Assembly (NCBI RefSeq): GCF_025642135.1
Contig: NZ_CP106793.1
Span: 4,158,001 to 4,222,000 of the forward strand
Reading direction: 5' to 3'
Length of the DNA: 64,000 nt
Source of the DNA: Streptomyces cynarae
Lineage (GTDB): Bacteria; Actinomycetota; Actinomycetes; Streptomycetales; Streptomycetaceae
Below are positions 55,220 through 63,872 of this stretch, piece after piece. Each line of letters opens with the position of its first letter. Position 1 is the stretch's first letter. The notes beneath the pieces were generated by a model that saw nothing but the letters and a program-made list of their open reading frames with translations, did not search any database and had not been told where the DNA came from. The position numbers and the translations under genes are program-made.

Positions 55220-55657
55220 CTACGACGGGGTAGTTGAACTCTTGAGCGAACAGTCCCTGCACCGGCCGAAGATCGCGAAGTGCTTCATGTCGGTGTCGAA
55301 GCCGAACGTCTCGCGCAGCTTGGCGGTGAACTCGGCCGCCACCGCGACGTCCGCCTCGATCACGTTCTGACAGTCCCGGCAGACCAGGTGGATGTGGTGG
55401 TGCCGGTCCGCCAGGTGGTACGTCGGCGCGCCGTGCCCGAGGTGGGCGTGGCTGACCAGCCCGAGTTCCTCCAGGAGCTCCAGGGTCCGGTACACGGTGG
55501 AAATGTTGACCCCCGACGCCGTCTTCCTCACCTCGCTGAGGATGTCGTCGGGGGTCGCGTGCTCCAGTGTGTCCACGGCTTCGAGCACGAGTTGCCGCTG
55601 CGGGGTCAGCCGGTAGCCGCGCTGCCGCAGATCGCTCTTCCAGTCGGTGCTCACCAC
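55220..55657 (-). CDS. nur: Nickel-responsive Fur-family regulator Nur
   Basis: A 145-aa Fur-type repressor. The winged helix has GYRLTPQRQLVLEAVDTLEHATPDDILSEV and VNISTVYRTLELLEELGLV; the metal/dimer domain has HLGHGAPTYHLADRHHHIHLVCRDC and FAIFGRCRDC. The sequence is nearly that of S. coelicolor Nur as I remember it. Nur with Ni represses nickel uptake and Fe-SOD genes. Two GTG codons head the gene (55657, 55654). Upstream of ygfZ. Confidence 0.92.
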   Translation of the reverse strand: MVSTDWKSDLRQRGYRLTPQRQLVLEAVDTLEHATPDDILSEVRKTASGVNISTVYRTLELLEELGLVSHAHLGHGAPTYHLADRHHHIHLVCRDCQNVIEADVAVAAEFTAKLRETFGFDTDMKHFAIFGRCRDCSLKSSTTPS

Positions 55658-55901
55658 ATGCCCAGTCTAGGGCTGGGGCACGCATCACGGTCGGCCGTCG
55701 GCATGGCATCGCGGAGGAGTCGGCGGCGCACTGTGCCGAGCCCCATGCCCCGGTGGACGGTGTAAGCCGGGGTCCGGCGCACCATCAGCGCTGCCGCCAC
55801 ACGTCAGCAGCCGAGCCAGAGGTCCGCACCATCCGCATCATGGGGCGTGCAGGCGGTACCGTCGGCACCAGCACCGGCCTTCGAACCCGGAGGAAGCTCC
55901 C

Positions 55902-56252
55902 GTGACCGCACAGCGCCCAGAGCAGAGCCCCGAGCCGCTCATCCCCATGCCTGCCCTCACCCCTGAGGGACTGCGTACTGCGGTCGAGAGGCTGACGCCG
56001 AGCCGTGTGCCGGCCTTCGTGCAGGATCTCGTCGAGGCGACGACCAACGCTCAGCAGACGCAGTCTCTCGCGCCTCTGCGCACCTTCGTCCACACCTGGG
56101 GCGTGTTCGTCGCGATTCAGCGTCGTCCCTCCCGCGCCACGCGCCTGCGCCACCTGGAAGAAGTAGTCAGCGCGGGCACGGAGGACCCGGCGGACGCCAT
56201 CGCCGAGATCCGGAGGATCCACGTCGAGGCGGAGGCGGAGGCCGGTCTGTGA
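55902..56252 (+). CDS. Putative antitoxin (DUF6247-like)
   Basis: A 116-aa helical protein: LTPEGLRTAVERLTPSRVPAF, SLAPLRTFVHTWGVFVAIQR and RLRHLEEVVSAGTEDPADAI. The pattern resembles DUF6247 proteins, which occur before RelE-like genes in Streptomyces (moderate certainty). GTG 55902 has AGGAAG 5 nt upstream. Its stop overlaps the next start as GTGA, as in toxin-antitoxin pairs. Confidence 0.7.
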   Translation: MTAQRPEQSPEPLIPMPALTPEGLRTAVERLTPSRVPAFVQDLVEATTNAQQTQSLAPLRTFVHTWGVFVAIQRRPSRATRLRHLEEVVSAGTEDPADAIAEIRRIHVEAEAEAGL

Positions 56253-56512
56253 GCGACTGGAAGTGGGACTACAACCCGAGCGAGGAGTACCTGACCGCCG
56301 GCCTCCCCGTGGGCGTGGTGGCGGAGGTGGAGCGCATCGCCACCGAACTCGCCGCCCTCGGACGTGACGCCGAGACGGCGGGCAGCCGCCCGGAGGGGAA
56401 GCCCGGCGGGCTGCGGAACTTCCCCATCTTCGGCGGACGCGGCTTCATCCAGTTCCTCGCCGTACCCCGGCACGAGTGCGTCTACGTCTGCAACGTCGTC
56501 TGGAACGGGTGA
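56249..56512 (+). CDS. Putative RelE/ParE-like toxin
   Basis: An 87-aa protein: PVGVVAEVERIATELAALG, GKPGGLRNFPIFGGRGFIQF and HECVYVCNVVWNG. The size, the helical start and the terminal beta-strands fit a RelE-fold ribonuclease, though the usual basic catalytic residues are sparse. It overlaps the upstream gene by 4 bp (GTGA). Convergent with nitrobindin (6-bp gap). Confidence 0.65.
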   Translation: MSDWKWDYNPSEEYLTAGLPVGVVAEVERIATELAALGRDAETAGSRPEGKPGGLRNFPIFGGRGFIQFLAVPRHECVYVCNVVWNG

Positions 56513-56518
56513 GCCGAG

Positions 56519-57094
56519 CTACTTGAAGAAGGCGATGCCGTCGTCCGGGAGGTCGTCCGGGAGGGCCTTCGCCCAGCGCTCGACGTCCTCCGGGGTGACG
56601 ACCTTCTTCAGGTGGGCCGACATGTACGGGCGCAGCTCGACGTCCGGCGTCTGCTTCTCGCCGACCCACATCAGGTCGCTGTTGACGTAGCCGTACAGGC
56701 GCTTGCCGCCCGTGTACGGACCCGACGCCTCGGTACGGGCCACCGCGTCCGTCGCCAGGTCGATCTGCGGCTTCTGGTGCGCCAGCTCGCCGTACCAGAC
56801 CTCGACGACGCCGTCGTTGCGGACCATGGTCACCTCGACCTTGCGGTCCGCGTCGATCCGCCAGTAGCCGGACTCCGACTCCAGCGGCCTGACCTTGTTC
56901 CCGTCGCCGTCCAGCACCCAGGTGTGCGAGTGGTACTCCAGGAAGTTCCGGCCGTCGTGGGTGAAGGAGACCTCCTGCCCGAAGTTGCACTTCTCGGAGC
57001 CGGGGAAGTCGTGCACACCGGCGCCGGCCCAGTTGCCGAGCAGGAAGGCGAGCGGGACGAGGTCCTTGTGGAGGTCGGACGGGATCTCGATCAT
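56519..57094 (-). CDS. Nitrobindin-like heme-binding beta-barrel protein
   Basis: A 191-aa THAP4/nitrobindin-type beta-barrel. The signature GxWxGxG is LGNWAGAGVHDF; YWRIDADRKVEVTMV, VEVWYGELAHQKPQIDL and VNSDLMWVGEKQTPDVEL follow. Such barrels bind ferric heme and react with NO or peroxynitrite. The heme-ligand His should be near the C-terminus (YMSAHLKKV). ATG 57094 follows a weak site. A tiny membrane-peptide gene lies 32 bp upstream. Confidence 0.88.
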   Translation of the reverse strand: MIEIPSDLHKDLVPLAFLLGNWAGAGVHDFPGSEKCNFGQEVSFTHDGRNFLEYHSHTWVLDGDGNKVRPLESESGYWRIDADRKVEVTMVRNDGVVEVWYGELAHQKPQIDLATDAVARTEASGPYTGGKRLYGYVNSDLMWVGEKQTPDVELRPYMSAHLKKVVTPEDVERWAKALPDDLPDDGIAFFK

Positions 57095-57125
57095 GAGCAG
57101 CTTTTCGTCGTGGATGGCGTAGGGG

Positions 57126-57224
57126 TCAGCGCTGGCCCTCGAAGAGCTTCTTCACGGTCAGCCCGGCGAAGGCGAGCACGCCGACGCAGACCAGGACCAG
57201 CAGGGTTTCGAAGAAGATCTCCAC
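57126..57224 (-). CDS. 32-aa single-helix membrane micropeptide
   Basis: GTG 57224 is preceded by AAGGAG at 7 nt and reads 32 codons to TGA: MEIFFETLLVLVCVGVLAFA then GLTVKKLFEGQR. One transmembrane helix (6-24) is followed by a basic tail. It precedes nitrobindin on the same strand by 31 bp and is probably co-transcribed. I recall no function, but the ribosome site and helix make it credible. Confidence 0.7.
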   Translation of the reverse strand: MEIFFETLLVLVCVGVLAFAGLTVKKLFEGQR

Positions 57225-57260
57225 GGGAGTGCTCCTTGCTGAGCGAGGGTGGGTACACAA

Positions 57261-57297
57261 GAGCCGGGTCCCACTGTAGTCGGCCGGGACCCGGCTC
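57261..57297. terminator. Terminator of the three-gene membrane-protein operon
   Basis: A perfect 12-bp stem GAGCCGGGTCCC / GGGACCCGGCTC with a 13-nt loop, 17 bp past the operon's last stop (57314). Confidence 0.85.
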
Positions 57298-57313
57298 CTC
57301 TCCCCGAGGTCGG

Positions 57314-58165
57314 CTAGCCGAGCAGCTCGCTCTGCAGGACGATCGTCTGCTGGAAGGGCACGGCCTTCGCGCCGCCCTTCCTGGACTGCACGATCAGCGC
57401 CAAAGTGTCGCCGGCGGACAGATACGCCTCGCGGACCTGTTCGGCGCCGTAGGGCTTGGTCTCCGCGAACACCTGGTGCTTCACGTCCTCGACCTGGGCG
57501 GCGCCCGGGTAGTCGTCCCTGGCCACCTCCGCGGCACCGCGCACGGCGTACCGCGGGGCGCTGTAGTCGATCAGTTTGCTGGACAGGAACTCGTCCGCGA
57601 CGGCCGCGGTGTCGAACTGCAGCAGGTAGATCCGCGTGTGCGTGCCGTCGGGGGTGTTCCAGCCGCGGGCGGCGACATGTCGCAGGCCGTTGTCCGTCAG
57701 CAGCTGCCCGAGCTCCTTGCGGTCATCCTGGTCGGTGAACTCCGCGAGGAAGGTCCGCGCCGGCAGCCAGCCGTCCGTGCCGCGCAACGTCGCGTCGGCC
57801 CTAGCGCCCTCGGGGGCGGGTAGAAGGAGGGCCCGCAGGTCGGCGTAGTGACTCCCGGTGCTGTTCCGCTCGGCGAACGGCCCCGGACTGCCGGACGGCA
57901 GCGGCGGCTTCACCAGCCGCGGGTACTCCCAGCGCCCGTCGGAGGCTGTGGCCAGCCAGGGGAGGTCGGTGCGCTCCGGCCGCGTGATGCCGTACGCCGT
58001 CGCACCCCCGGCCACCGCGAAGACGGCTACGGCGGCCGTCCAGCGCAGGAGGGCGCGCAGGGCGCGGCGATCCTTCTTCACCGGGGGCGGTGCGAGGGGC
58101 GGCGTTCCAGGCTCCGACGGCACCACCACGTGCTGCACCTCGGTCCGCTCCGTCTGTTCGGTCAT
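57314..58165 (-). CDS. Membrane-anchored protein, third of a coupled trio
   Basis: A 283-aa protein: polar cytoplasmic N-terminus (about 1-36), one helix (LLRWTAAVAVFAVAGGATAYGI, ~39-60), then an extracytoplasmic domain with DGWLPARTFLAEFTDQDDRK and YLLQFDTAAVADEFLSSKL. It shares layout with the two upstream genes and its ATG overlaps the previous stop (ATGA). No family recognised. Confidence 0.8.
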   Translation of the reverse strand: MTEQTERTEVQHVVVPSEPGTPPLAPPPVKKDRRALRALLRWTAAVAVFAVAGGATAYGITRPERTDLPWLATASDGRWEYPRLVKPPLPSGSPGPFAERNSTGSHYADLRALLLPAPEGARADATLRGTDGWLPARTFLAEFTDQDDRKELGQLLTDNGLRHVAARGWNTPDGTHTRIYLLQFDTAAVADEFLSSKLIDYSAPRYAVRGAAEVARDDYPGAAQVEDVKHQVFAETKPYGAEQVREAYLSAGDTLALIVQSRKGGAKAVPFQQTIVLQSELLG

Positions 58166-58965
58166 ACCGCCTTCCCCGGGTCCGCGATGCGGTCGAGCTG
58201 AGTGCGCAGCAGCACCGCAGCCCCTTCGGTGTCCATCGGTCCGGCCCCGTACGCCGTCGCCGTGACGAGCACGTCGCCCTGGTACGCGGAGCAGAACATC
58301 ATGTCGAGCTTCTCGCCCGCCTCGGTCGGCGACAGGAAGCAGTGCGCGTTCTTGTGGCCCCGGATCGCCGGGCCCTTCCGGAAGACGCTCAGGGCGCTCA
58401 GGAACTCGTTCTGGAACGTCGAGATGTCGCGTACCGCCGCGCGGCTCTCCAGCTGCGTCAGGACGACGTCCATGGTGAACGCCTTGTCCGTGCTGAGATA
58501 GCTGCGCAGGGCCATGCCCGTGGTGTGCTGACTGTCGATCTGCTTCTCCAGTCGCAGCCGCTGCGAGCGCGGCAGAGCGCTCAGAGACTGCTTGCGCAAG
58601 GCGGCGGCCTCGGCTCCGCTCAGATGTGCGTCGGCACCGTACTGGTCGATGTCGGGACCGCGGACCAAGTCGTCGGTGCCGTACGGCACGAGCATGCCGG
58701 CGAGCCCGGACGCGGACGCCGGTTTCGCCTCCGAGTCCTTCTGCTGCGCCGGGAACTTCCAGGTGGGCGCGCCCGCGTCCCGGTCGGCGTCGCTGACGGT
58801 CACAGCGGTGTACCCGACGCCGACGACCAGGGCCGCAGCCAGCAGGACGGCTCCGGTGACAGCGGCGACGCGGCCACGGCGTACGGGGCCCCGCGCCGGA
58901 AGCCCGTCGGGCGGTGCGGCGATCGCTGCCGCGCCGGACTGGCTGCTCTCGCTGTTGTCATTCAC
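58162..58965 (-). CDS. Membrane-anchored protein, second of a coupled trio
   Basis: A 267-aa protein with one helix near 30-50 (VAAVTGAVLLAAALVVGVGY) and an exported domain containing QRLRLEKQIDSQHTTGMALR, FTMDVVLTQLESRAAVRDIS and CFLSPTEAG / MMFCSAYQGDV (two cysteines, possibly disulfide). GTG 58965 overlaps the previous gene's TGA. Unknown function; probably part of a complex with the other two. Confidence 0.8.
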   Translation of the reverse strand: MNDNSESSQSGAAAIAAPPDGLPARGPVRRGRVAAVTGAVLLAAALVVGVGYTAVTVSDADRDAGAPTWKFPAQQKDSEAKPASASGLAGMLVPYGTDDLVRGPDIDQYGADAHLSGAEAAALRKQSLSALPRSQRLRLEKQIDSQHTTGMALRSYLSTDKAFTMDVVLTQLESRAAVRDISTFQNEFLSALSVFRKGPAIRGHKNAHCFLSPTEAGEKLDMMFCSAYQGDVLVTATAYGAGPMDTEGAAVLLRTQLDRIADPGKAV

Positions 58966-59726
58966 AGCCGCCCCACCTGCCGCTTCGCCAGGTCCATGAC
59001 CTTCTCCTTGGAGATGGGCTTCGTGTCGTAGATCCAGATCTCCATGGCGATGTCTCCGCGCCGGGCGTGCGCCTCTGCGGAGTACACCGATACGCCGGAC
59101 TCGGTATCGGGCCTGGTGTGGACGTACGCCCTGCCGTCCCCCGTACCAGGGATGGCCCAACTGCGCGATCCGGCCTCGCGCTCCGCCCAGTAGCGACCGT
59201 TCTCGGCAGAGTCGGCCGCGGCGAGCCGTTCCTCCTGGCGGTACTGCACAAGACGGATCTCGACGCTGTACGTGTCGTCCAGTCGCCAGGCGGTGACTGC
59301 GGCCCGGCGGAACTCGGCGCCGATCTCGTACTTGAACTCGTTGGCCGGCTTTTTAAAGGTCTCCGCGTACTCCGCGAGGCTCATCCAACCGTCGTGACCC
59401 GGCTCGAACAGGGGGTCCTGTGCGCCGCTCGGCCGCTTGAGCAGAAACGCCCGCAGGTCGCCGTCGGTCCGGACCCGGCGGTCCTGCGCGGCGGACAGCG
59501 GCTCGGGGCCCTTGCCCTTGGCCTGGGCGAGTACGGGCTGAGACAGGGGCGGCAGCGGGGTGGGTCGGCGGCCGGCCTGGATCACGTAACCGGTGCAGGT
59601 GCCCGCGACGACGCCGAGCACGGCGGCCGCGGCGATCAGCAGGGTCGTACGCCCGCTGCGGCGTACGGCGGGCGGACCCGGATCAGGGACCGATTCGGGC
59701 GCACCCGCGACTTCCGACAACTCCAA
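58962..59726 (-). CDS. Membrane-anchored protein, first of a coupled trio
   Basis: A 254-aa protein with one helix near 26-48 (TTLLIAAAAVLGVVAGTCTGYVI) and an exported domain: GDLRAFLLKRPSGA, DGWMSLAEYAETF, YSVEIRLVQYRQEE and GDIAMEIWIYDTKPISKEKV. The start is a TTG at 59726 with GAGGGGA upstream; no ATG or GTG fits better. It shares DGW(M/L)...F with the third protein, so they are probably paralogues. Confidence 0.75.
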   Translation of the reverse strand: MELSEVAGAPESVPDPGPPAVRRSGRTTLLIAAAAVLGVVAGTCTGYVIQAGRRPTPLPPLSQPVLAQAKGKGPEPLSAAQDRRVRTDGDLRAFLLKRPSGAQDPLFEPGHDGWMSLAEYAETFKKPANEFKYEIGAEFRRAAVTAWRLDDTYSVEIRLVQYRQEERLAAADSAENGRYWAEREAGSRSWAIPGTGDGRAYVHTRPDTESGVSVYSAEAHARRGDIAMEIWIYDTKPISKEKVMDLAKRQVGRL

Positions 59727-59815
59727 GACGTCCCCTCATGGAAAGCGACACACGGATCGGCATCCGTGCGCACAGGAGACTCATGGGCAACGGGCAGGGT
59801 TGCTCATGGAGTTGA

Positions 59816-60019
59816 TCACGATTCGGTGCGCTTGACCTCGTCGATGAAGCGGGCCCAGGCCGCGGTCTCGAAGAGGAGGGTTCCGCGGGCGGGGTCCTTG
59901 CTGTCGCGGACGGGGACGACGGAGGGGAGGTCGGGGGCGATCTCGACGCACTCGCCGCCGTCCGGATTGCTGTAGCTGCTCTTGCGCCAGCTCGCGTTAG
60001 TCAGATCGATCGCTCGCAC
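59816..60019 (-). CDS. DUF397 protein
   Basis: A 67-aa DUF397 member: LTNASWRKSSYSNPDGGECVEIA and VPVRDSKDPARGTLLFETAAWARFI are the family's signature ends. It overlaps the 3' end of the XRE-DUF5753 gene by 19 bp. Such pairs are abundant in Streptomyces and some affect sporulation and antibiotic production (WhiJ/AbaA-like). Confidence 0.93.
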   Translation of the reverse strand: MRAIDLTNASWRKSSYSNPDGGECVEIAPDLPSVVPVRDSKDPARGTLLFETAAWARFIDEVKRTES

Positions 60020-60843
60020 GGCACTTCCTCCAACATCCGCAGGACGAACTTGCGCGACTCGGCCGGGTTCAGAGCCATGTCACGCATCGAATCGTACGCA
60101 CGTTGCAGGAGCTCAACTGAGCTGTTTTCTTCGATCAGTTCACCGCGGTACGCGTTCTCCGTGTACGCCACCGTCTTCCCGTCCAGCAACCGCAAGAACA
60201 TCACCGCGCTGCTCACCAGCCCGTACAGCCCGGAGCTTTGCGGCAGCACCTGGATCGTGATGTTCGGGCGCTCCGACGCCTCCAGCAGATACTCGAGCTG
60301 GTGTCGCCACGCCTCGTCGTCACGCAGCGGCGTACGCAGCACTGCCTCCGCGAGAAGGGCGCGGAACGGCGGCGCCTCCTCCCCCTCTAGTAGCTTTCGT
60401 CGCCCAGTGCGGGCTTCGACCTGCTGATTCAGCTCCTCGCCCTTGGCACCGCCCAGTGCCAGGACCTCACGCGCGTACCCGTCGGTCTGGAGCAAGCCCG
60501 GCAGGATGCTCACTCCGAAGTGCCACAGGCTGACCGCCTCCGCCTCCAACATCATGTACCGCCGGTACTGCTCCTTGAACTGCGACGGATCCCCCACCGC
60601 CAACTCCCACAGGGCCAGCAGCAGTCCCGGCGTCCCGTAGTACTGGTCCAGCGCCTGGACGACCTCCGGGCCGCCCAGCGTCTGGCCGCTCTCCATCTTT
60701 CCGAACTGGGAGGGGTCCCAGCCGACCACCTTCGCCAGCTCCCGCAGGCTCACGCCCCGCTCGGTCCGCAGCAGGCGCAACTCCTCCGCGAACCGCCTGC
60801 GCGGCTCCTGGCTCCGTCCCGTGATCACCCGTCTCGGCGGCAT
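60001..60843 (-). CDS. XRE-family regulator with DUF5753
   Basis: A 280-aa regulator. N-terminal HTH (about 15-70: RRFAEELRLLRTERGVSLRELAKVVGW, DPSQFGKMESG) and C-terminal DUF5753 (YRRYMMLEAEAVSLWHFGVSILPGLLQT; YLLEASERPNITIQVLPQSSGLYG). ATG 60843 has GGAGGAG 4 nt upstream. Coupled to the DUF397 gene. WhiJ-like; the target is not known. Confidence 0.93.
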   Translation of the reverse strand: MPPRRVITGRSQEPRRRFAEELRLLRTERGVSLRELAKVVGWDPSQFGKMESGQTLGGPEVVQALDQYYGTPGLLLALWELAVGDPSQFKEQYRRYMMLEAEAVSLWHFGVSILPGLLQTDGYAREVLALGGAKGEELNQQVEARTGRRKLLEGEEAPPFRALLAEAVLRTPLRDDEAWRHQLEYLLEASERPNITIQVLPQSSGLYGLVSSAVMFLRLLDGKTVAYTENAYRGELIEENSSVELLQRAYDSMRDMALNPAESRKFVLRMLEEVPCERSI

Positions 60844-61021
60844 TGCGCTCCTCCGTGCAATACGGCCGTGGAAGGTGTGGAAAGAGCGCCTGGAGGCGGA
60901 GAAGCAGACCTCGTCCACGGCGTTGCGGCCCTGCTCAGGGGCCATGCTCGTAACGTCCCGAACACGCAGCGTAGTCCAAGCGTCGCGCTGCGCGCAGGCG
61001 TTGTGGAAAGGAACGGAACCG

Positions 61022-61390
61022 ATGACGGCCCTGGAACGCGGAGCGCTCGTCTACGACCCGGCCACCCGCAAGGTCGGCGAGTACCAGGACAGATCAGGGC
61101 CGTACGCCATGCTGCGCCCGGTCGGCGGCGGCCGGGAGTGGCAGGCCGATCCAGCCGCCCTCCGTCCCGCCACCCAGCGGGAGCGGCTCAGCGCCGGGGT
61201 CAGGGCGGCGAACGAGCGCGCCCGGGCCGCCGACGACACCAGCCGCCCTCCCCTGCCCGTCCGGGGCTGTGCGACGTGCGAGGAGCTGGCCGCACGGCGG
61301 GAGACCGCGCGGGCGGAGTACGACGGCAGCACCGAGACGGACGCGAACGTCCTGCTGCGCCGCCACCACAACCAGGAGCACCGCGCCTGA
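61022..61390 (+). CDS. Hypothetical actinobacterial protein
   Basis: A 122-aa protein: ALVYDPATRKVGEYQDRSGPYAMLRPVGGG, then an Arg/Ala-rich middle, GCATCEELAARRETARAEYD and LRRHHNQEHRA. A CxxC and terminal HH could bind metal. ATG 61022 follows AAGGAACGG. Similar proteins accompany XRE/DUF397 pairs in Streptomyces (recall). Function unknown. Confidence 0.75.
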   Translation: MTALERGALVYDPATRKVGEYQDRSGPYAMLRPVGGGREWQADPAALRPATQRERLSAGVRAANERARAADDTSRPPLPVRGCATCEELAARRETARAEYDGSTETDANVLLRRHHNQEHRA

Positions 61391-61432
61391 CCGGGCCCAC
61401 CGCCTTCGCCCCGGCAGGACTAGGCTGCGGAC

Positions 61433-61795
61433 ATGGCCAAGAAGCTCGTGATCAAGGTGACGGCGGGGGCCGATGCGCCCGAGCGCTGCTCTCAGGCGTT
61501 CACGGTGGCGGCGGTCGCCGTCGCCAGCGGCGTGGACGTCTCGCTCTGGCTGACCGGTGAGTCGTCGTGGTTCGCGCTGCCGGGCCGCGCCGCCGAGTTC
61601 GAGCTGCCGCACGCCGCGCCGCTGCCCGACCTGATCGAGTCGATCATGGCAGCCGGCCGGATCACCCTGTGCACGCAGTGCGCGGCCCGCCGCGAGATCA
61701 CGGAGAAGGACGTCATCGAGGGCGTACGGATCGCGGGGGCGCAGGTCTTCGTCCAGGAGGCACTGGCGGAGGACACCCAGGCGCTCGTGTACTGA
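61433..61795 (+). CDS. DsrE-family protein
   Basis: A 120-aa DsrE/F-like protein (KKLVIKVTAGADAPERCSQAF; LWLTGESSWFALPG; LPDLIESIMAAGRITLCTQCAARR). The CTQC pair lies where DsrE family members hold the sulfur-relay cysteine. ATG 61433 has a weak upstream site. Probably involved in sulfur or redox transfer; partner not visible. Confidence 0.85.
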   Translation: MAKKLVIKVTAGADAPERCSQAFTVAAVAVASGVDVSLWLTGESSWFALPGRAAEFELPHAAPLPDLIESIMAAGRITLCTQCAARREITEKDVIEGVRIAGAQVFVQEALAEDTQALVY

Positions 61796-61862
61796 CCCGG
61801 CCGCGCCGAGCGTCACCTCCGCCCTACGGGGAACTCCGACGAAGTGGGAGTGGAGGTCGACC

Positions 61863-63554
61863 ATGACGGACCCCCAGGCGACGGGCATACCCGACGAGGT
61901 CGCCAGGGCCCTGGAGGCCCTGGGCATCGGGGCGTACCTGAACGACGAGCGCGGCTGCATCCTCCATGTCAACACCCGGGCCGAGCAGCTCCTTGTCCGG
62001 CCTGTCGCCGAGCTGCTCGGGCAGGACGCACACGACGTGCTGCACCGCACCCGCCACGGGGAGACCGTGCCGAGGGCCCAGTGCCGGATGCGGGAGGCCG
62101 CGTTGACCGGACGCCCGGCGCAGGGGGGCGAGGAGTGGATGGAACGCGGCGACGGCTCCCTGCTGCAGATCGCGTGGCTGGCCACGCCCTTCCGCACGGG
62201 TGACCGGCGGCTCAACGCCACCCTCGTCCTCTTCCACCCGTTCGCCCAGGAGCAGACGCCCGGTGAACCGCAGGAGCGGGTCGGCGCGTCGCTCTCGGAG
62301 CTGGAGCGGCTGGCGCTGCTGGCCGAGACCACCACGACGCTGAGCTCCACCCTGGACGTCGACGAGGCGATGGACCGGCTGGTGAACCTGGTCGTGCCCC
62401 GCCTCGCGGACTGGGCCGTCGTCGACCTGATCACCGTGCGCGACGAGGTGCGGCGCTTCGCCGTCGTGCACACGGAGAACGGGGTCCTGGTGCACCGGGA
62501 GGACCTCGAGGGAGCGATGCCGCCGGTGCCCGAGGATTCCCCGATGCCTCTTTCCCGGGCCCTGCGCGGCGTGGCGTCCACGCTGGCCGGGCCGGAGACC
62601 TACCAGGGCCCGCCGGACTCGGGCATCGCGGTCGAGCAGCGCCGCCTGTTCGAGGCGACCGGCATGCACTCGGCCGCCATCGCTCCCATCCGCACCGTGC
62701 GGGAGGTGCTGGGAGCCCTGACCCTGGGCCGCTCCGAACGACCCGAGCGGTTCACCGCGGCGGACATCGCGCTGCTCGAGGACATCACCCGGCGTGCCGG
62801 GCTGGCCCTGGACAACGCGCGTCTCTACCAGCGGCAGCGCAAGGTCGCCGAGACCATGCAGCGCCATCTGCTGCCCCAGCTGCCCCGCGTGCAGGGATAC
62901 GCGATGACCGCCCGCTACCTGCCCGCGCCGGACGCCTCACAGGTCGGCGGCGACTGGTACGACGCCTTCACCCTGACGGACGGCGCCATGGCCGTGGTCG
63001 TCGGCGACGTCGTCGGGCACGACCTGGACGCCGCGGCGGGCATGGCACAGTTGCGCAACATGCTCCGCGCCTACGCCTGGTCGCAGGAGAAGCCACCGAG
63101 CAGGATCGTCGAGTGGCTGGACCGGGCGTCCCTGTCCATCGCCGAGGTCTCCATGGCCACCATGGTGTTCGCCCGGATGACCGTGGCCTACGACGGACAC
63201 TGCGAACTGTCCTGGACCAACGCCGGGCATCCGCCGCCCCTGCTGGTCAGCCACGAAGGTGTGGCCACCTATCTCACCGACGGGCACGGCGTCCTCCTGG
63301 GCCTCGAGCCCGAGCAGGAGCGCGAGGACGCGACGGCTCTGCTACCGCCCGGGTCCACCCTCGTTCTGTACACCGACGGGCTGATCGAATCCCCTGGTCA
63401 CTCCATCGACGAGGGCCTGGAGCGGCTGCGCCGCACCGCCGCGTCCCTGGCCCACCGCGCCCTGGACCCCTTCACCGACCTCCTGCTGGAGCGGGCCCGC
63501 GCGCCGCACAACGACGACGACGTGGCCGTCCTGGCCGTACGCATCCCCGCCTGA
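61863..63554 (+). CDS. PAS-GAF-PP2C (SpoIIE-type) phosphatase
   Basis: A 563-aa cytoplasmic signalling protein: PAS domain (about 10-130; NDERGCILHVNTRAEQLL, WLATPFRTGDRRLNATLVLFHP), GAF domain (about 150-320; ETTTTLSSTLDVDEAMDRLVNLV, FTAADIALLEDITRRAGLALDNARLY), and PP2C phosphatase (about 330-563; GGDWYDAFTLTDG, VGDVVGHDLDAAAGM, TNAGHPPPLLV, TLVLYTDGLIES, DDDVAVLAVRI). It should sense a signal and dephosphorylate an anti-anti-sigma factor. ATG 61863 follows GTGGAGG. Confidence 0.94.
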   Translation: MTDPQATGIPDEVARALEALGIGAYLNDERGCILHVNTRAEQLLVRPVAELLGQDAHDVLHRTRHGETVPRAQCRMREAALTGRPAQGGEEWMERGDGSLLQIAWLATPFRTGDRRLNATLVLFHPFAQEQTPGEPQERVGASLSELERLALLAETTTTLSSTLDVDEAMDRLVNLVVPRLADWAVVDLITVRDEVRRFAVVHTENGVLVHREDLEGAMPPVPEDSPMPLSRALRGVASTLAGPETYQGPPDSGIAVEQRRLFEATGMHSAAIAPIRTVREVLGALTLGRSERPERFTAADIALLEDITRRAGLALDNARLYQRQRKVAETMQRHLLPQLPRVQGYAMTARYLPAPDASQVGGDWYDAFTLTDGAMAVVVGDVVGHDLDAAAGMAQLRNMLRAYAWSQEKPPSRIVEWLDRASLSIAEVSMATMVFARMTVAYDGHCELSWTNAGHPPPLLVSHEGVATYLTDGHGVLLGLEPEQEREDATALLPPGSTLVLYTDGLIESPGHSIDEGLERLRRTAASLAHRALDPFTDLLLERARAPHNDDDVAVLAVRIPA

Positions 63555-63581
63555 CCCGTCCGGCCGGAACCAGGCCCGCGG

Positions 63582-63839
63582 TCACCGCCGCTTCTTGCCG
63601 TCCAGCTCGTCCCACCACTCGTCGGACTGCGGGTCCCCGGACGGGTCGTCCCACCAGCGGTCCTCGGGGCCCCGGCGGTTCGCGACCATCGCGGCCAGGG
63701 GCGGGATCACCATCGCGACCACGCACATGCCCACCGCCGCCGGAACCGACCAGATGCGCACGACTCCCCAGGCCAGGACGAACAGCGCCAGACAGGTGCC
63801 CATCATGGCGAAGTACACGTGGCGTCGTCGTGCGTACAT
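63582..63839 (-). CDS. DUF3099 membrane protein
   Basis: An 85-aa protein with two helices (YFAMMGTCLALFVLAWGVV; AAVGMCVVAMVIPPLAAMVA) and an acidic/Trp-rich tail (DRWWDDPSGDPQSDEWWDEL). The pattern fits DUF3099. ATG 63839 follows GAAGGT. Function unknown. Confidence 0.82.
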   Translation of the reverse strand: MYARRRHVYFAMMGTCLALFVLAWGVVRIWSVPAAVGMCVVAMVIPPLAAMVANRRGPEDRWWDDPSGDPQSDEWWDELDGKKRR

Positions 63840-63872
63840 ACCTTCACTATGCCCCGCGGACATGCGGAAGGA

